Assembly (NCBI GenBank): GCA_029934875.1
Contig: JAOZLK010000253.1
Coordinates: 1-6,652, forward strand
Direction of reading: 5' to 3'
From: Bacteroidales bacterium
GTDB taxonomy: Bacteria > Bacteroidota > Bacteroidia > Bacteroidales > GCA-2748055
DNA length: 6,652 bases
The position numbers were made by a program, and so were the translations under genes. Positions 4,992 through 6,652 of this stretch are shown here, one piece after another (the first letter of the stretch is position 1; every line of letters begins with the position of its first letter). The notes beneath the pieces are model-generated. The model had not been told where the DNA came from. It saw nothing but the letters and a program-made list of their open reading frames with translations, and did not search any database.

Positions 4992-6652
4992 ATGTTTATG
5001 AGATTAGCTTTCATTTCCATACTAGCCCTTCTCTCCTTTCAGGCTCTTTTCGTGCTTCAGGCACAGCCCAATAAGTTCGGGGTCCCCATGATCACCAACT
5101 ACCCATACAATGAAACCGGGGGAAGCGAACAAAACTGGTGCATCACCCAGGATCATCGTGGAGTTGTTTATGTAGGGAATTATGAAAAGGGTATTCAGGA
5201 ATATGACGGGGTTGAGTGGAGAAGCATATCCATGCCCAATAACGCACCCGTCTTCTCCCTTGTAACCGGAGATGATGGCGTTGTTTATGTGGGCGCAGAT
5301 GGTGATTTTGGCCTGCTTGAACCAGATCCTATTGGAAAGCTGCATTTCCGTTCCCTGTGTGACTCTGTTGAAAGGCAAACAGACGGTTCAATAAAGGTCT
5401 GGAAAAGCTATGCGCATGAAAAAAAGATCTGGTTTTGTTCACATAATGGAATTTATATTTTCAATCCTGCAAGTGGAGACATTGAGTTCATTCAAACCCC
5501 AGAGAACGCCTACCACAGCTACATTGTAGACGGCAGGCTATATAATTCAGACTACGGTGAAGGCCTGATGATTTTTGAGAAAGATCATTTTGAAAAGGTT
5601 CCGGGAGGCGACTTCTTCCATGAAGTAGATATTACGGGCCTGGAACATTTCGGCCCCGGACTCTTGCTGGTGAGTACTTTGGGAAATGGTATTTATCTAT
5701 TAAATACCCAGACAGGGGCGCTTGATGACTCTTTCCTGACCCGGGAGCTTATGGCAGAATTTCAGGAGAATCAGATCACATATACGAAACTGCTCCATGA
5801 GGACCTACTTGTATGTACCTATTCTAATGGCCTTTACATTCTGGACAGAAGTGGAAAGGTTAAGGAGATCATATCTGAATCGGAGGGTCTGATTGATAAT
5901 ACGATCATACAGGTTTATACCGACGATAGAATCAATGGTTCCGGTCCCCTGTGGCTCGCCAACTGGAAGGGTGTCAGCAAAATAGAGGCCAACAATCCTT
6001 TCCGGGTATTTACCGAGCGTTCGGGTTTTGAAAGCCTGATCACTGATATTGTCCAATTCAATGACATTCTCTTCGTTTCAACCATGAGCGGACTTTATTA
6101 CAAATCCTCTTCTCCTTCTGCTGCCCCCTTCAGGAAACTTGCAGGCATACCCAGTGAAGTCTTTGACTTGAACCTGTTCCAGCCAGGTCGTGGGAGATCG
6201 ATGCTGCTTGCCTCAAGCTCTACAGAGACCTTCGTAATTGACAGGAACATGAGGGTAAGTTCACTGAAGGAAAACATGTTGGATTTTAAGGGAAACTCGG
6301 AGGATCTTGAGCAACTTGCCGGTAGGTTTATCCTGAATGATCCGGAACAGGCCTCTTTGATTTATACCGGTTATAACCAAGTTGTGGGATTGCTGTACAG
6401 CCGGGGACGATGGAAAGAGGTTTTCAGATCTGACAGGCTGAATGGCGAGATTCATCATATGGCCAAGGACCGCTACGGCTACCTCTGGGTTTCCACTCCA
6501 ACGGAGGTGATACGGATCGACACGGAACTCTCGCCTGCTTTCACGATGAAAAGCTTCTCCAGTAAAAGCGGACTGCCATTCGATGATGATAACAATGTTT
6601 TCCTGAAGCCTGAAACTAAAAATTTAATGGTTGGGACAAGGAATGGCTTCTA
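4992..6652 (+). CDS. Periplasmic propeller-type sensor protein, N-terminal part (3' end outside window)
   Basis: The frame is open from ATG 4992 to the last base, 553 codons plus two bases. An ATG two codons later (4998) is an equally possible start; no Shine-Dalgarno decides. A signal peptide covers residues 1-24 with cleavage likely after L-Q-A. It is followed by F29-G-V-P-x-I-x-N-Y37 and Q-N-W at 47-49, the entry signature of large Bacteroidota sensors with two-component-regulator propeller repeats. Propeller blades recur as D-x-x-G-x-x-Y-V-G, N-G-I-Y-I and G-x-L-W-x-x motifs, for example near 54-62, 94-101, 151-157, 231-236, 278-284, 319-330, 360-369, 493-501 and 548-553. The final visible residues G-T-R-N-G-F then TA fit continuation into tyrosine. 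Family members usually continue into a YYY domain, a membrane helix and a cytoplasmic output such as histidine kinase, cyclase, SpoIIE-type phosphatase or DNA-binding domain; which one applies here cannot be seen. It sits 92 nt after the lipoprotein and may be separately transcribed. Confidence 0.88.
   Translation, partial: MFMRLAFISILALLSFQALFVLQAQPNKFGVPMITNYPYNETGGSEQNWCITQDHRGVVYVGNYEKGIQEYDGVEWRSISMPNNAPVFSLVTGDDGVVYVGADGDFGLLEPDPIGKLHFRSLCDSVERQTDGSIKVWKSYAHEKKIWFCSHNGIYIFNPASGDIEFIQTPENAYHSYIVDGRLYNSDYGEGLMIFEKDHFEKVPGGDFFHEVDITGLEHFGPGLLLVSTLGNGIYLLNTQTGALDDSFLTRELMAEFQENQITYTKLLHEDLLVCTYSNGLYILDRSGKVKEIISESEGLIDNTIIQVYTDDRINGSGPLWLANWKGVSKIEANNPFRVFTERSGFESLITDIVQFNDILFVSTMSGLYYKSSSPSAAPFRKLAGIPSEVFDLNLFQPGRGRSMLLASSSTETFVIDRNMRVSSLKENMLDFKGNSEDLEQLAGRFILNDPEQASLIYTGYNQVVGLLYSRGRWKEVFRSDRLNGEIHHMAKDRYGYLWVSTPTEVIRIDTELSPAFTMKSFSSKSGLPFDDDNNVFLKPETKNLMVGTRNGF

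Noticed and set aside
5022..5378. 118-codon ORF on the - strand with no complete + strand ORF over it
   Set aside because: The + strand frame here is open from 4992 through the window end and encodes clear propeller repeats; it only appears absent because it has no stop inside the window.
5805..6458. Two - strand ORFs (5805-6056 and 6261-6458)
   Set aside because: Both are antisense to the propeller sensor and show no domain or ribosome site of their own.
1..6652. CRISPR array, tRNA, rRNA, insertion sequence or phage signature
   Set aside because: No spaced direct repeats, cloverleaf, transposase or integrase frame, or terminal inverted repeats were seen; the window is nearly all coding on one strand.

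Overview
The window looks like part of a Bacteroidota chromosome, probably class Bacteroidia or a related marine or gut lineage. The main clues are a bacterial SUI1/YciH-type translation factor close to the Bacteroidota form, a C39-peptidase ABC transporter with the N-terminal pattern common in that phylum, a large periplasmic propeller sensor beginning with the F-G-x-P-x-I-x-N-Y signature, moderate GC, AGG as a favoured arginine codon, and only patchy use of Shine-Dalgarno sequences. This assignment is inference from protein style; no rRNA or marker tree is available here.

All six supported genes are on the + strand. (1) 1-441 is the C-terminal part of a helical, TPR-like protein whose start lies upstream of the window. 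(2) 475-2661 is a complete peptidase-containing ABC exporter (C39 protease, six-helix membrane domain, ATPase) with all catalytic residues intact. (3) 2681-3028 is a SUI1/YciH-family translation initiation factor homologue. (4) 3018-4463 is an exported protein with a signal peptide, seven or eight ankyrin repeats and a C-terminal region that looks like an outer-membrane beta-barrel. (5) 4456-4899 is a small predicted lipoprotein with two cysteine pairs. (6) 4992-6652 is the first 553 codons of a propeller-type sensor protein that continues past the window end and has no stop codon inside it.

Genes 1-5 are packed tightly: gaps of 33 and 19 nt, then overlaps of 11 and 8 nt. They are probably co-transcribed, and genes 3-4-5 may be translationally coupled. 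A 92-nt gap before gene 6 is the only real intergenic space and the only likely place for a promoter or transcript end.

No precursor peptide, membrane-fusion (HlyD) protein or TolC-like protein is visible for the exporter, so its substrate is unknown from this window. The points most worth attention are the exported ankyrin/barrel fusion coupled to a lipoprotein, the orphan C39 exporter, and a nearly identical 17-nt sequence that runs into the start codons of both the exporter and the SUI1 gene. Nothing here proves a new defence or mobile system; there is no CRISPR array, tRNA, rRNA, transposase or integrase.
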